Made by a program: the position numbers and the translations under genes
Assembly: GCA_936450465.1 (NCBI GenBank)
Contig: OW388296.1
Coordinates: forward strand, 32,929,875-32,993,874
Origin: Gibbula magus
Lineage: Eukaryota > Mollusca > Gastropoda > Trochida > Trochidae
Length of the DNA stretch: 64,000 nt
Direction of reading: 5' to 3'
The notes under the pieces: generated by a model
Database searches by the model: none
What the model saw: only the letters and a program-made list of their open reading frames with translations
What the model was told of the DNA's origin: nothing
Shown here: in pieces, positions 50,672-63,400 of the stretch
Position numbering within the stretch: position 1 is the first letter of the stretch
Layout of the letters: each line of letters begins with the position of its first letter

Positions 50672-51969
50672 TGAATATAGATTAAAAAGTAAGACAGATA
50701 GAGGAAATCCGAAATAACCATTCGATAGAACACAAGCTGATGAACATCTCAGCCAAGTGTTGTCCTGAAAAATGCAGTTTGAAGAAAGTTATTAGCCTCG
50801 CTGTCAAGTAATGTAGTTTGGGCTCGTCTTTGACTTAGAATAATTTCCGTGTTTTTCGGCCAAATTGGCTCTGCGACTCTGTAAGAGTGAATATAGATTA
50901 AAAAGTAAGACTGATAGAGGAAATCCGAAATAACCATTCGATAGAACACAAGGTTATGGACATCTCAGCCAAGTTTGGTCCTGAAATATGCAGTTTGAAG
51001 AAAGTTATTAGCCTCGCTGTCAAGTAATGTAGATTGTGGTCTTCTCTGACTTAGAATAATTTCCGTGTTTTTCGGCCAAATTGGCTATGCGACTCTGTAA
51101 GAGTGAATATAGATTAAAAAGTAAGACAGATAGAGGAAATCCGAAATAACCATTCGATAGAACACAAGGTTATGAACATCTCAGCCAAGTTTGGTCCTGA
51201 AATATGCAGTTTGAAGAAAGTTATTAGCCTCGCTGTCAAGTAATGTAGATTGTGGTCTTCTCTGACTTAGAATAATTTCCGTGTTTTTCGGCCAAATTGG
51301 CTATGCGACTCTGTAAGAGTGAATATAGATTAAAAAGTAAGACAGATAGAGGAAATCCGAAATAACCATTCGATAGAACACAAGGTTATGAACATCTTAG
51401 CCAAGTTTGATCCTGAAATATGCAGTTTGAAGAAAGTTATTAGCCTCGTTGTCAAGTAATGTAGTTTGTGGTCTTCTTTGACTTAGAATAATTTCTGTGT
51501 TTTTGGGGCAAATTGGCTATGCGACTCTCTGTAAGAGTGAATATAGATTAAAAAGTAAGACAGATAGAGGAAATCCGAAATAACCATTCGATAGAACACA
51601 AGCTGATGAACATCTCAGCCAAGTGTTGTCCTGAAAAATGCAGTTTGAAGAAAGTTATTAGCCTCGCTGTCAAGTAATGTAGTTTGGGCTCGTCTTTGAC
51701 TTAGAATAATTTCCGTGTTTTTCGGCCAAATTGGCTCTGCGACTCTGTAAGAGTGAATATAGATTAAAAAGTAAGACTGATAGAGGAAATCCGAAATAAC
51801 CATTCGATAGAACACAAGGTTATGGACATCTCAGCCAAGTTTGGTCCTGAAATATGCAGTTTGAAGAAAGTTATTAGCCTCGCTGTCAAGTAATGTAGAT
51901 TGTGGTCTTCTCTGACTTAGAATAATTTCCGTGTTTTTCGGCCAAATTGGCTATGCGACTCTGTAAGAG
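50672..51969 (+). repeat. HOR: four-monomer unit, 866 bp, two monomers repeated
   Basis: 50672-51103 and 51538-51969 match at an offset of 866 bp, sharing gctgatgaac, gaaaaatg, tttgggctcg, ggctctgcg and the private agactgatag. Unit lengths are 216, 216, 216 and 218. Confidence 0.9.
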
Positions 51970-53057
51970 TGAATATAGATTAAAAAGTAAGACAGATAGA
52001 GGAAATCCGAAATAACCATTCGATAGAACACAAGCTTATGAACATCTCAGCCAAGTTTGGTCCTGAAATATGCAGTTTGAAGAAAGTTATTAGCCTCGCT
52101 GTCAAGTAATGTAGTTTGTGGTCTTCTTTGACTTAGAATAATTTCCGTGTTTTTGTGCCAAATTGGCTATGCGACTCTCTGTAAGAGTGGATATAGATTA
52201 AAAAGTAAGACAGATAAAGGGAATCCGAAATAACCATTCGATAGAACACAAGGTTATGAACATCTCAGCCAAGTTTGGTCCTGAAATATGCAGTTTGAAG
52301 AAAGTTATTAGCCTCGCTGTCAAGTAATGTAGTTTGTGGTCTTCTTTGACTTAGAATAATTTCCGTGTTTTTCGGCCAAATTGGCTATGCGACTCTCTGT
52401 AAGAGTGGATATAGATTAAAAAGTAAGACAGATAAAGGGAATCCGAAATAACCATTCGATAGAACACAAGGTTATGAACATCTCAGCCAAGTTTGGTCCT
52501 GAAATATGCAGTTTGAAGAAAGTTATTAGCCTCGCTGTCAAGTAATGTAGATTGTGGTCTTCTCTGACTTAGAATAATTTCTGTGTTTTTGGGGCAAATT
52601 GGCTATGCGACTCTCTGTAAGAGTGAATATAGATTAAAAAGTAAGACAGATAGAGGAAATCCGAAATAACCATTCGATAGAACACAAGGTTATGGACATC
52701 TCAGCCAAGTTTGGTCCTGAAATATGCAGTTTGAAGAAAGTTATTAGCCTCGCTGTCAAGTAATGTAGATTGTGGTCTTCTCTGACTTAGAATAATTTCC
52801 GTGTTTTTCGGCCAAATTGGCTATGCGACTCTGTAAGAGTGAATATAGATTAAAAAGTAAGACAGATAGAGGAAATCCGAAATAACCATTCGATAGAACA
52901 CAAGGTTATGAACATCTTAGCCAAGTTTGATCCTGAAATATGCAGTTTGAAGAAAGTTATTAGCCTCGTTGTCAAGTAATGTAGTTTGTGGTCTTCTTTG
53001 ACTTAGAATAATTTCCGTGTTGTTGTGCCAAATTGGCTATGCGACTCTCTGTAAGAG
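51970..53057 (+). repeat. Second copy of the five-monomer block
   Basis: Copy of 48282-49369. It ends at the boundary with zone 8, where the gttgtgcc linker replaces gtgcc. Confidence 0.87.
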
Positions 53058-55015
53058 TGAATATAGATTAAAAAGTAAGACAGATAGAGGAAATCCGAAA
53101 TAACCATTCGATAGAACACAAGGTTATGAACATCTTAGCCAAGTTTGATCCTGAAATATGCAGTTTGAAGAAAGTTATTAGCCTCGCTGTCAAGTAGTGT
53201 AGTTTGTGGTTTTCTTTGACCGAGAATAATTTCCGTGTTTTGGGGCCAAATTGGCTATGCGACTCTCTGTAAGAGTGAATATAGATTAAAAAGTAAGACA
53301 AATAGAGGAAATCCGAAATAACCATTCGATAGAACACAAGGTAATGAACATCTCAGCCAAGTTTGGTCCTGAAATTTGCAGTTTGAAGAAAGTTATAAGC
53401 CTCGCTGTCAAGTAATGTAGTTTGTGGTCTTCTTTGACTTAGAATAATTTCCGTGTTTTTGTGCCAAATTGGCTATGCGACTCTCTGTAAGAGTGAATAT
53501 AGATTAAAAAGTAAGACAGATAGAGGAAATCCGAAATAACCATTCGATAGAACACAAGGTAATGAACATCTCAGCCAAGTTTGGTCCTGAAATATGCAGT
53601 TTGAAGAAAGTTTTTAGCCTCGCTGTCAAGTAATGTAGTTTGTGGTCTTCTTTGACTTAGAATAATTTCCGTGTTTTTGTGCCAAATTGGCTATGCGACT
53701 CTCTGTAAGAGTGGATATAGATTAAAAAGTAAGACAGATAAAGGAAATCCGAAATAACCATTCGATAGAACACAAACTTATGAACATCTCAGCCAAGTGT
53801 TGTCCTGAAAAATGCAGTTTGAAGAAAGTTATTAGCTTCGCTGTCAAGTAATGTAGTTTGGGCTCGTCTTTGACTTAGAATAATTTCCGTGTTTTTCGGC
53901 CAAATTGGCTCTGCGACTCTGTAAGAGTGAATATAGATTAAAAAGTAAGACAGATAGAGGAAATCCGAAATAACCATTCGATAGAACACAAGGTTATGAA
54001 CATCTTAGCCAAGTTTGATCCTGAAATATGCAGTTTGAAGAAAGTTATTAGCCTCGCTGTCAAGTAGTGTAGTTTGTGGTTTTCTTTGACCGAGAATAAT
54101 TTCCGTGTTTTGGGGCCAAATTGGCTATGCGACTCTCTGTAAGAGTGAATATAGATTAAAAAGTAAGACAAATAGAGGAAATCCGAAATAACCATTCGAT
54201 AGAACACAAGGTAATGAACATCTCAGCCAAGTTTGGTCCTGAAATTTGCAGTTTGAAGAAAGTTATAAGCCTCGCTGTCAAGTAATGTAGTTTGTGGTCT
54301 TCTTTGACTTAGAATAATTTCCGTGTTTTTGTGCCAAATTGGCTATGCGACTCTCTGTAAGAGTGAATATAGATTAAAAAGTAAGACAGATAGAGGAAAT
54401 CCGAAATAACCATTCGATAGAACACAAGGTAATGAACATCTCAGCCAAGTTTGGTCCTGAAATATGCAGTTTGAAGAAAGTTATTAGCCTCGCTGTCAAG
54501 TAATGTAGTTTGTGGTCTTCTTTGACTTAGAATAATTTCCGTGTTTTTGTGCCAAATTGGCTATGCGACTCTCTGTAAGAGTGAATATAGATTAAAAAGT
54601 AAGACAGATAGAGGAAATCCGAAATAACCATTCGATAGAACACAAGGTAATGAACATCTCAGCCAAGTTTGGTCCTGAAATATGCAGTTTGAAGAAAGTT
54701 ATTAGCCTCGCTGTCAAGTAATGTAGTTTGTGGTCTTCTTTGACTTAGAATAATTTCCGTGTTTTTGTGCCAAATTGGCTATGCGACTCTCTGTAAGAGT
54801 GGATATAGATTAAAAAGTAAGACAGATAAAGGAAATCCGAAATAACCATTCGATAGAACACAAACTTATGAACATCTCAGCCAAGTGTTGTCCTGAAAAA
54901 TGCAGTTTGAAGAAAGTTATTAGCCTCGCTGTCAAGTAATGTAGTTTGGGCTCGTCTTTGACTTAGAATAATTTCCGTGTTTTTCGGCCAAATTGGCTCT
55001 GCGACTCTGTAAGAG
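53058..55015 (+). repeat. HOR: 870-bp and 1088-bp units
   Basis: 53058-53927 (four monomers) and 53928-55015 (five) share the order agtagtg-ttttggggcc; agacaaatag-aaatttg-ttataagcc; ggtaatg-gtgcc; gataaaggaaatcc-acaaactta-ggctctgcg. The second unit has one extra ggtaatg-gtgcc monomer. A third unit starts at 55016 and then diverges. Confidence 0.9.
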
Positions 55016-55233
55016 TGAATATAGATTAAAAAGTAAGACAGATAGAGGAAATCCGAAATAACCATTCGATAGAACACAAGGTTATGAACATCTTAGCCAA
55101 GTTTGATCCTGAAATATGCAGTTTGAAGAAAGTTATTAGCCTCGCTGTCAAGTAGTGTAGTTTGTGGTTTTCTTTGACCGAGAATAATTTCCGTGTTTTG
55201 GGGCCAAATTGGCTATGCGACTCTCTGTAAGAG

Positions 55234-55453
55234 TGAATATAGATTAAAAAGTAAGACAGATAGAGGAAATCCGAAATAACCATTCGATAGAACACAAGGT
55301 TATGAACATCTCAGCCAAGTTTGGTCCTGAAATTTGCAGTTTGAAGAAAGTTATAAGCCTCGCTGTCAAGTAATGTAGTTTGTGGTCTTCTTTGACTTAA
55401 AAACTAATTTCCGTGTTTTTGTGCCAAATTGGCTATGCGACTCTCTGTAAGAG
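55234..55453 (+). repeat. Longest monomer, 220 bp
   Basis: cttaaaaactaattt replaces cttagaataattt, adding two bases. The monomer at 55889-56107 has the simpler cttaaaaataattt (219 bp), so the two probably represent successive steps of A-tract expansion at one site. Confidence 0.85.
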
Positions 55454-56542
55454 TGAATATAGTTAAAAAGTAAGACAGATAGAGGAAATCCGAAATAGCC
55501 ATTCGATAGAACACAAGGTAATGAAAATCTCAGCCAAGTGTTGTCCTGAAATATGCAGTTTGAAGAAAGTTATTAGCCTCGCTGTCAAGTAATGTAGTTT
55601 GTGGTCTTCTTTGACTTAGAATAATTTCTGTGTTTTTGGGGCAAATTGGCTATGCGACTCTCTGTAAGAGTGAATATAGATTAAAAAGTAAGACAGATAG
55701 AGGAAATCCGAAATAACCATTCGATAGAACACAAGCTTATGAACATCTTAGCCAAGTTTGATCCTGAAATATGCAGTTTGAAGAAAGTTATTAGCCTCGC
55801 TGTCAAGTAGTGTAGTTTGTGGTTTTCTTTGACCGAGAATAATTTCCGTGTTTTGGGGCCAAATTGGCTATGCGACTCTCTGTAAGAGTGAATATAGATT
55901 AAAAAGTAAGACAGATAGAGGAAATCCGAAATAACCATTCGATAGAACACAAGGTAATGAACATCTCAGCCAAGTTTGGTCCTGAAATTTGCAGTTTGAA
56001 GAAATTTATAAGCCTCGCTGTCAAGTAATGTAGTTTGTGGTCTTCTTTGACTTAAAAATAATTTCCGTGTTTTTGTGCCAAATTGGCTATGCGACTCTCT
56101 GTAAGAGTGAATATAGTTAAAAAGTAAGACAGATAGAGGAAATCCGAAATAACCATTCGATAGAACACAAGGTAATGAACATCTCAGCCAAGTTTGGTCC
56201 TGAAATATGCAGTTTGAAGAAAGTTATTAGCCTCGCTGTCAAGTAATGTAGTTTGTGGTCTTCTTTGACTTAGAATAATTTCCGTGTTTTTGTGCCAAAT
56301 TGGCTATGCGACTCTCTGTAAGAGTGGATATAGATTAAAAAGTAAGACAGATAGAGGGAATCCGAAATAACCATTCGATAGAACACAAGGTTATGAACAT
56401 CTCAGCCAAGTTTGGTCCTGAAATATGCAGTTTGAAGAAAGTTATTAGCCTCGCTGTAAAGTAATGTAGTTTGTGGTCTTCTTTGACTTAGAATAATTTC
56501 CGTGTTTTTCGGCCAAATTGGCTATGCGACTCTCTGTAAGAG

Positions 56543-59500
56543 TGAATATAGATTAAAAAGTAAGACAGATAGAGGAAATCCGAAATAACCATTCGATAGA
56601 ACACAAGGTTATGAACATCTTAGCCAAGTTTGATCCTGAAATATGCAGTTTGAAGAAAGTTATTAGCCTCGTTGTCAAGTAATGTAGTTTGTGGTCTTCT
56701 TTGACTTAGAATAATTTCCGTGTTTTTGTGCCAAATTGGCTATGCGACTCTCTGTAAGAGTGAATATAGATTAAAAAGTAAGACAGATAGAGGAAATCCG
56801 AAATAGCCATTCGATAGAACACAAGGTAATGAACATCTCAGCCAAGTGTTGTCCTGAAATATGCAGTTTGAAGAAAGTTATTAGCCTCGCTGTCAAGTAA
56901 TGTAGTTTGTGGTCTTCTTTGACTTAGAATAATTTCTGTGTTTTTGTGGCAAATTGGCTATGCGACTCTCTGTAAGAGTGAATATAGATTAAAAAGTAAG
57001 ACAGATAGAGGAAATCCGAAATAACCATTCGATAGAACACAAGCTTATGAACATCTCAGCCAAGTGTTGTCCTGAAAAATGCAGTTTGAAGAAAGTTATT
57101 AGCCTCGCTGTCAAGTAATGTAGTATTGTGGTCTTCTTTGACTTAGAATAATTTCCGTGTTTTTCGGCCAAATTGGCTCTGCGACTCTGTAAGAGTGAAT
57201 ATAGATTAAAAAGTAAGACGGATAGAGGAAATCCGAAATAACCATTCGATAGAACACAAGGTTATGAACATCTTAGCCAAGTTTGATCCTGAAATATGCA
57301 GTTTGAAGAAAGTTATTAGCCTCGTTGTCAAGTAATGTAGTTTGTGGTCTTCTTTGACTTAGAATAATTTCCGTGTTGTTGTGCCAAATTGGCTATGCGA
57401 CTCTCTGTAAGGGTGAATATAGATTAAAAAGTAAGACAGATAGAGGAAATCCGAAATAGCCATTCGATAGAACACAAGGCAATGAACATCTCAGCCAAGT
57501 GTTGTCCTGAAATATGCAGTTTGAAGAAAGTTATTAGCCTCGCTGTCAAGTAATGTAGTTTGTGGTCTTCTTTGACTTAAAATACTTTCTGTGTTTTTGG
57601 GGCAAATTGGCTATGCGACTCTCTGTAAGAGTGAATATAGATTAAAAAGTAAGACAGATAGAGGAAATCCGAAATAACCATTCGATAGAACACAAGCTTA
57701 TGAACATCTCAGCCAAGTGTTGTCCTGAAAAATGCAGTTTGAAGAAAGTTATTAGCCTCGCTGTCAAGTAATGTAGTTTGGGCTCGTCTTTGACTTAGAA
57801 TAATTTCCGTGTTTTTCGGCCAAATTGGCTATGCGACTCTGTAAGAGTGAATATAGATTAAAAAGTAAGATAGATAGAGGAAATCCGAAATAACCATTCG
57901 ATAGGACACAAGGTTATGAACATCTTAGCCAAGTTTGATCCTGAAATATGCAGTTTGAAGAAAGTTATTAGCCTCGCTGTCAAGTAGTGTAGTTTGTGGT
58001 TTTCTTTGACCGAGAATAATTTCCGTGTTTTTGGGCCAAATTGGCTATGCGACTCTCTGTAAGAGTGAATATAGATTAAAAAGTAAGACAGATAGAGGAA
58101 ATCCGAAATAACCATTCGATAGAACACAAGGTAATGAACATCTCAGCCAAGTTTGGTCCTGAAATTTGCAGTTTGAAGAAAGTTATAAGCCTCGCTGTCA
58201 AGTAATGTAGTTTATGGTCTTCTTTGACTTAGAATAATTTCCGTGTTTTTGTGCCAAATTGGCTATGCGACTCTCTGTAAGAGTGAATATAGTTAAAAAG
58301 TAAGACAGATAGAGGAAATCCGAAATAACCATTCGATAGAACACAAGGTAATGAACATCTCAGCCAAGTTTGGTCCTGAAATATGCAGTTTGAAGAAAGT
58401 TATTAGCCTCGCTGTCAAGTAATGTAGTTTGTGGTCTTCTCTGACTTAGAATAATTTCCGTGTTTTTCGGCCAAATTGGCTATGCGACTCTGTAAGAGTG
58501 AATATAGATTAAAAAGTAAGACAGATAGAGGAAATCCGAAATAACCATTCGATAGAACACAAGGTTATGAACATCTTAGCCAAGTTTGATCCTGAAATAT
58601 GCAGTTTGAAGAAAGTTATTAGCCTCGTTGTCAAGTAATGTAGTTTGTGGTCTTCTTTGACTTAGAATAATTTCTGTGTTGTTGTGCCAAATTGGCTATG
58701 CGACTCTCTGTAAGAGTGAATATAGATTAAAAAGTAAGACAGATAGAGGAAATCCGAAATAGCCTTTCTATAGAACACAAGGTAATGAACATCTCAGCCA
58801 AGTGTTGTCCTGAAATATGCAGTTTGAAGAAAGTTATTAGCCTCGCTGTCAAGTAATGTAGTTTGTGGTCTTCTTTGACTTAGAATAATTTCTGTGTTTT
58901 TGTGGCAAATTGGCTATGCGACTCTCTGTAAGAGTGAATATAGATTAAAAAGTAAGACAGCTAGAGGAAATCCGTAATAACCATTCGATAGAACACAAGC
59001 TTATGAACATCTCAGCCAAGTGTTGTCCTGAAAAATGCAGTTTGAAGAAAGTTATTAGCCTCGCTGTCAAGTAATGTAGTTTGTGGTCTTCTTTGACTTA
59101 GAATAATTTCCGTGTTTTTCGGCCAAATTGGCTCTGCGACTCTGTAAGAGTGAATATAGATTAAAAAGTAAGACGGATAGAGGAAATCCGAAATTACCAT
59201 TCGATAGAACACAAGGTTATGAACATCTTAGCCAAGTTTGATCCTGAAATATGCAGTTTGAAGAAAGTTATTAGCCTCGTTGTCAAGTAATGTAGTTTGT
59301 GGTCTTCTTTGACTTAGAATAATTTCCGTGTTGTTGTGCCAAATTGGCTATGCGACTCTCTGTAAGAGTGAATATAGATTAAAAAGTAAGACAGATAGAG
59401 GAAATCCGAAATAGCCATTCGATAGAACACAAGGTAATGAACATCTCAGCCAAGTGTTGTCCTGAAATATGCAGTTTGAAGAAAGTTATTAGCCTCGCTG

Positions 59501-60453
59501 TCAAGTAATGTAGTTTGTGGTCTTCTTTGACTTAGAATACTTTCTGTGTTTTTGGGGCAAATTGGCTATGCGACTCTCTGTAAGAGTGAATATAGATTAA
59601 AAAGTAAGACAGATAGAGGAAATCCGAAATAACCATTCGATAGAACACAAGGTTATGAACATCTCAGCCAAGTGTTGTCCTGAAAAATGCAGTTTGAAGA
59701 AAGTTATTAGCCTCGCTGTCAAGTAATGTAGTTTGGGCTCGTCTTTGACTTAGAATAATTTCCGTGTTTTTCGGCCAAATTGGCTATGCGACTCTGTAAG
59801 AGTGAATATAGATTAAAAAGTAAGACAGATAGAGGAAATCCGAAATAACCATTCGATAGAACACAAGGTTATGAACATCTTAGCCAAGTTTGATCCTGAA
59901 ATATGCAGTTTGAAGAAAGTTATTAGCCTCGCTGTCAAGTAGTGTAGTTTGTGGTTTTCTTTGACCGAGAATAATTTCCGTGTTTTTGGGCCAAATTGGC
60001 TATGCGACTCTCTGTAAGAGTGAATATAGATTAAAAAGTAAGACAGATAGAGGAAATCCGAAATAACCATTCGATAGAACACAAGGTAATGAACATCTCA
60101 GCCAAGTTTGGTCCTGAAATTTGCAGTTTGAAGAAAGTTATAAGCCTCGCTGTCAAGTAATGTAGTTTGTGGTCTTCTTTGACTTAGAATAATTTCCGTG
60201 TTTTTGTGCCAAATTGGCTATGCGACTCTCTGTAAGAGTGAATATAGTTAAAAAGTAAGACAGATAGAGGAAATCCGAAATAACCATTCGATAGAACACA
60301 AGGTAATGAACATCTCAGCCAAGTTTGGTCCTGAAATATGCAGTTTGAAGAAAGTTATTAGCCTCGCTGTCAAGTAATGTAGTTTGGGCTCGTCTTTGAC
60401 TTAGACTAATTTCCGTGTTTTTCGGCCAAATTGGCTCTGCGACTCTGTAAGAG
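56543..60453 (+). repeat. HOR: nine-monomer unit, 1956 and 1955 bp
   Basis: 56543-58498 and 58499-60453 match through nine monomers: cttagcc-cgttgtcaag; agcc-gtggcaaatt; gctta-gaaaaatg-ggctctgcg; agacggatag-gttgtgcc; gtgttgtcc-atactttctg; gggctcg 216-bp; agtagtg-gggcc; aaatttg-ttataagcc; atatagttaaaaag. Each copy has private changes (tagtattgtgg near 57121, gtttatgg near 58211; agacagctag near 58972, tagactaattt near 60403). Confidence 0.9.
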
Positions 60454-63400
60454 TGAATATAGATTAAAAAGTAAGACAGATAGAGGGAATCCGAAATAAC
60501 CATTCGATAGAACACAAGGTTATGAACATCTCAGCCAAGTGTGGTCCTGAAATATGCAGTTTGAAGAAAGTTATTAGCCTCGCTGTCAAGTAATGTAGTT
60601 TGTGGTCTTCTTTGACTTAGAATAATTTCCGTGTTTTTCGGCCAAATTGGCTATGCGACTCTCTGTAAGAGTGAATATAGATTACAAAGTAAGACAGATA
60701 GAGGAAATCCGAAATAACCATTCGATAGAACACAAGGTTATGAACATCTCAGCCAAGTTTGGTCCTGAAATATGCAGTTTGAAGAAAGTTATTAGCCTCG
60801 CTGTCAAGAAGTGTAGTTTGTGGTTTTCTTTGACCGAGAATAATTTCCGTGTTTTTGGGCCAAATTGGCTATGCGACTCTCTGTAAGAGTGAATATAGAT
60901 TAAAAAGTAAGACAGATAGAGGAAATCCGAAATAACCATTCGATAGAACACAAGGTTATGAACATCTCAGCCAAGTTTGGTCCTGAAATATGCAGTTTGA
61001 AGAAAGTTATTAGCCTCGCTGTCAAGTAATGTAGTTTGTGGTCTTCTTTGACTTAGAATAATTTCCGTGTTGTTGTGCCAAATTGGCTATGCGACTCTCT
61101 GTAAGAGTGAATATAGATTAAAAAGTAAGACAGATAGAGGAAATCCGAAATAGCCATTCGATAGAACACAAGGTAATGAACATCTCAGCCAAGTGTTGTC
61201 CTGAAATATGCAGTTTGAAGAAAGTTATTAGCCTCGCTGTCAAGTAATGTAGTTTGTGGTCTTCTTTGACTTAGAATAATTTCTGTGTTTTTGGGGCAAA
61301 TTGGCTATGCGACTCTCTGTAAGAGTGAATATAGATTAAAAAGTAAGACAGATAGAGGAAATCCGAAATAACCATTCGATAGAACACAAGGTAATGAACA
61401 TCTCAGCCAAGTTTGGTCCTGAAATATGCAGTTTGAAGAAAGTTATTAGCCTCGCTGTCAAGTAATGTAGTTTGTGGTCTTCTTTGACCGAGAATAATTT
61501 TCGTGTTTTTGTGCCAAATTGGCTATGCGACTCTCTGTAAGAGTGGATATAGATTAAAAAGTAAGACAGATAGAGGGAATCCGAAATAACCATTCGATAG
61601 AACACAAGGTTATGAACATCTCAGCCAAGTTTGGTCCTGAAAAATGCAGTTTGAAGAAAGTGATTAGCCTCGCTGTCATGTAATGTAGTTTGTGGTCTTC
61701 TTTGACTTAGAATAATTTCCGTGTTTTTCGGCCAAATTGGCTATGCGACTCTCTGTAAGAGTGAATATAGATTAAAAAGTAAGACAGATAGAGGAAATCC
61801 GAAATAACCATTCGATAGAACACAAGGTTATGAACATCTCAGCCAAGTTTGGTCCTGAAATATGCAGTTTGAAGAAAGTTATTAGCCTCGCTGTCAAGTA
61901 ATGTAGTTTGTGGTCTTCTTTGACTTAGAATAATTTCTGTGTTTTTGGGGCAAATTGGCTATGCGACTCTCTGTAAGAGTGAATATAGATTAAAAAGTAA
62001 GACAGATAGAGGAAATCCGAAATAACCATTCGATAGAACACAAGGTAATGAACATCTCAGCCAAGTGTTGTCCTGAAATATGCAGTTTGAAGAAAGTTAT
62101 TAGCCTCGCTGTCAAGTAATGTAGTTTGTGGTCTTCTTTGACTTAGAATAATTTCTGTGTTTTTGGGGCAAATTGGCTATGCGACTCTCTGTAAGAGTGA
62201 ATATAGATTAAAAAGTAAGACAGATAGAGGAAATCCGAAATAACCATTCGATAGAACACAAGCTTATGAACATCTCAGCCAAGTGTTGTCCTGAAAAATG
62301 CAGTTTGAAGAAAGTTATTAGCCTCGCTGTCAAGTAATGTAGTTTGGGCTCGTCTTTGACTTCGAATAATTTCCGTGTTTTTCGGCCAAATTGGCTATGC
62401 GACTCTGTAAGAGTGAATATAGATTAAAAAGTAAGACAGATAGAGGAAATCCGAAATAACCATTCGATAGAACACAAGGTTATGAACATCTTAGCCAAGT
62501 TTGATCCTGAAATATGCAGTTTGAAGAAAGTTATTAGCCTCGCTGTCAAGTAATGTAGTTTGTGGTCTTCTTTGACTTAGAATAATTTCCGTGTTTTTGG
62601 GCCAAATTGGCTATCCGACTCTCTGTAAGAGTGAATATAGATTAAAAAGTAAGACAGATAGAGGAAATCCGAAATAACCATTCGATAGAACACAAGGTTA
62701 TGAACATCTTAGCCAAGTTTGATCCTGAAATATGCAGTTTGAAGAAAGTTATTAGCCTCGCTGTCAAGTAGTGTAGTTTGTGGTTTTCTTTGACCGAGAA
62801 TAATTTCCGTGTTTTTGGGCCAAATTGGCTATGCGACTCTCTGTAAGAGTGAATATAGATTAAAAAGTAAGACAGATAGAGGAAATCCGAAATAACCATT
62901 CGATAGAACACAAGGTTATGAACATCTCAGCCAAGTTTGGTCCTGAAATATGCAGTTTGAAGAAAGTTATTAGCCTCGCTGTCAAGTAATGTAGTTTGTG
63001 GTCTTCTCTGACTTAAAATAATTTCCGTGTTTTTCGGCCAAATTGGCTATGCGACTCTGTAAGAGTGAATATAGATTAAAAAGTAAGACAGATAGAGGAA
63101 ATCCGAAATAACCATTCGATAGAACACAAGGTTATGAACATCTTAGCCAAGTTTGATCCTGAAATATGCAGTTTGAAGAAAGTTATTAGCCTCGCTGTCA
63201 AGTAATGTAGTTTGGGCTCGTCTTTGACTTAGAATAATTTCCGTGTTTTTCGGCCAAATTGGCTATGCGACTCTGTAAGAGTGAATATAGATTAAAAAGT
63301 AAGACAGATAGAGGAAATCCGAAATAACCATTCGATAGAACACAAGGTTATGAACATCTTAGCCAAGTTTGATCCTGAAATATGCAGTTTGAAGAAAGTT

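Larger units (their letters stand above)
48066..53057 (+). repeat. Array zone 7: CT-contracted monomers with ggttatggac, gctgatg and ggggcaa
   Basis: Twenty-three monomers, twelve of them 216 bp. Diagnostic: gctgatgaac (48066, 50672, 51538), ggttatggac (48936, 50888, 51754, 52624) and ttctgtg with ggggcaaatt. No genes. Confidence 0.88.
53058..60453 (+). repeat. Array zone 8: agtagtg/accgagaat monomers and the nine-monomer HOR
   Basis: Thirty-four monomers. Diagnostic: aagtagtgtag with ggttttctttgaccgag; aaatttg with ttataagcc; atatagttaaaaag (one base short); ggctctgcg. Almost all irregular lengths of the window (217, 219 and 220) fall here. No genes. Confidence 0.88.

Noticed and set aside
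53068..53337. Recurrent minus-strand reading frames of 60-89 codons (also near 3617, 11463, 13425, 41246, 54877, 57858, 59813 and 62642)
   Set aside because: They are the same satellite read again and again. The 218-bp period is not a multiple of three, so the frame shifts at every monomer and no frame stays open beyond about 270 bases. There is no domain, no conserved start context and no unique coding sequence.
60647..60886. Plus-strand frame of 79 codons
   Set aside because: It exists only because aagtagtg became aagaagtg near 60807, removing a stop present in sister monomers. It is a private substitution in satellite DNA.
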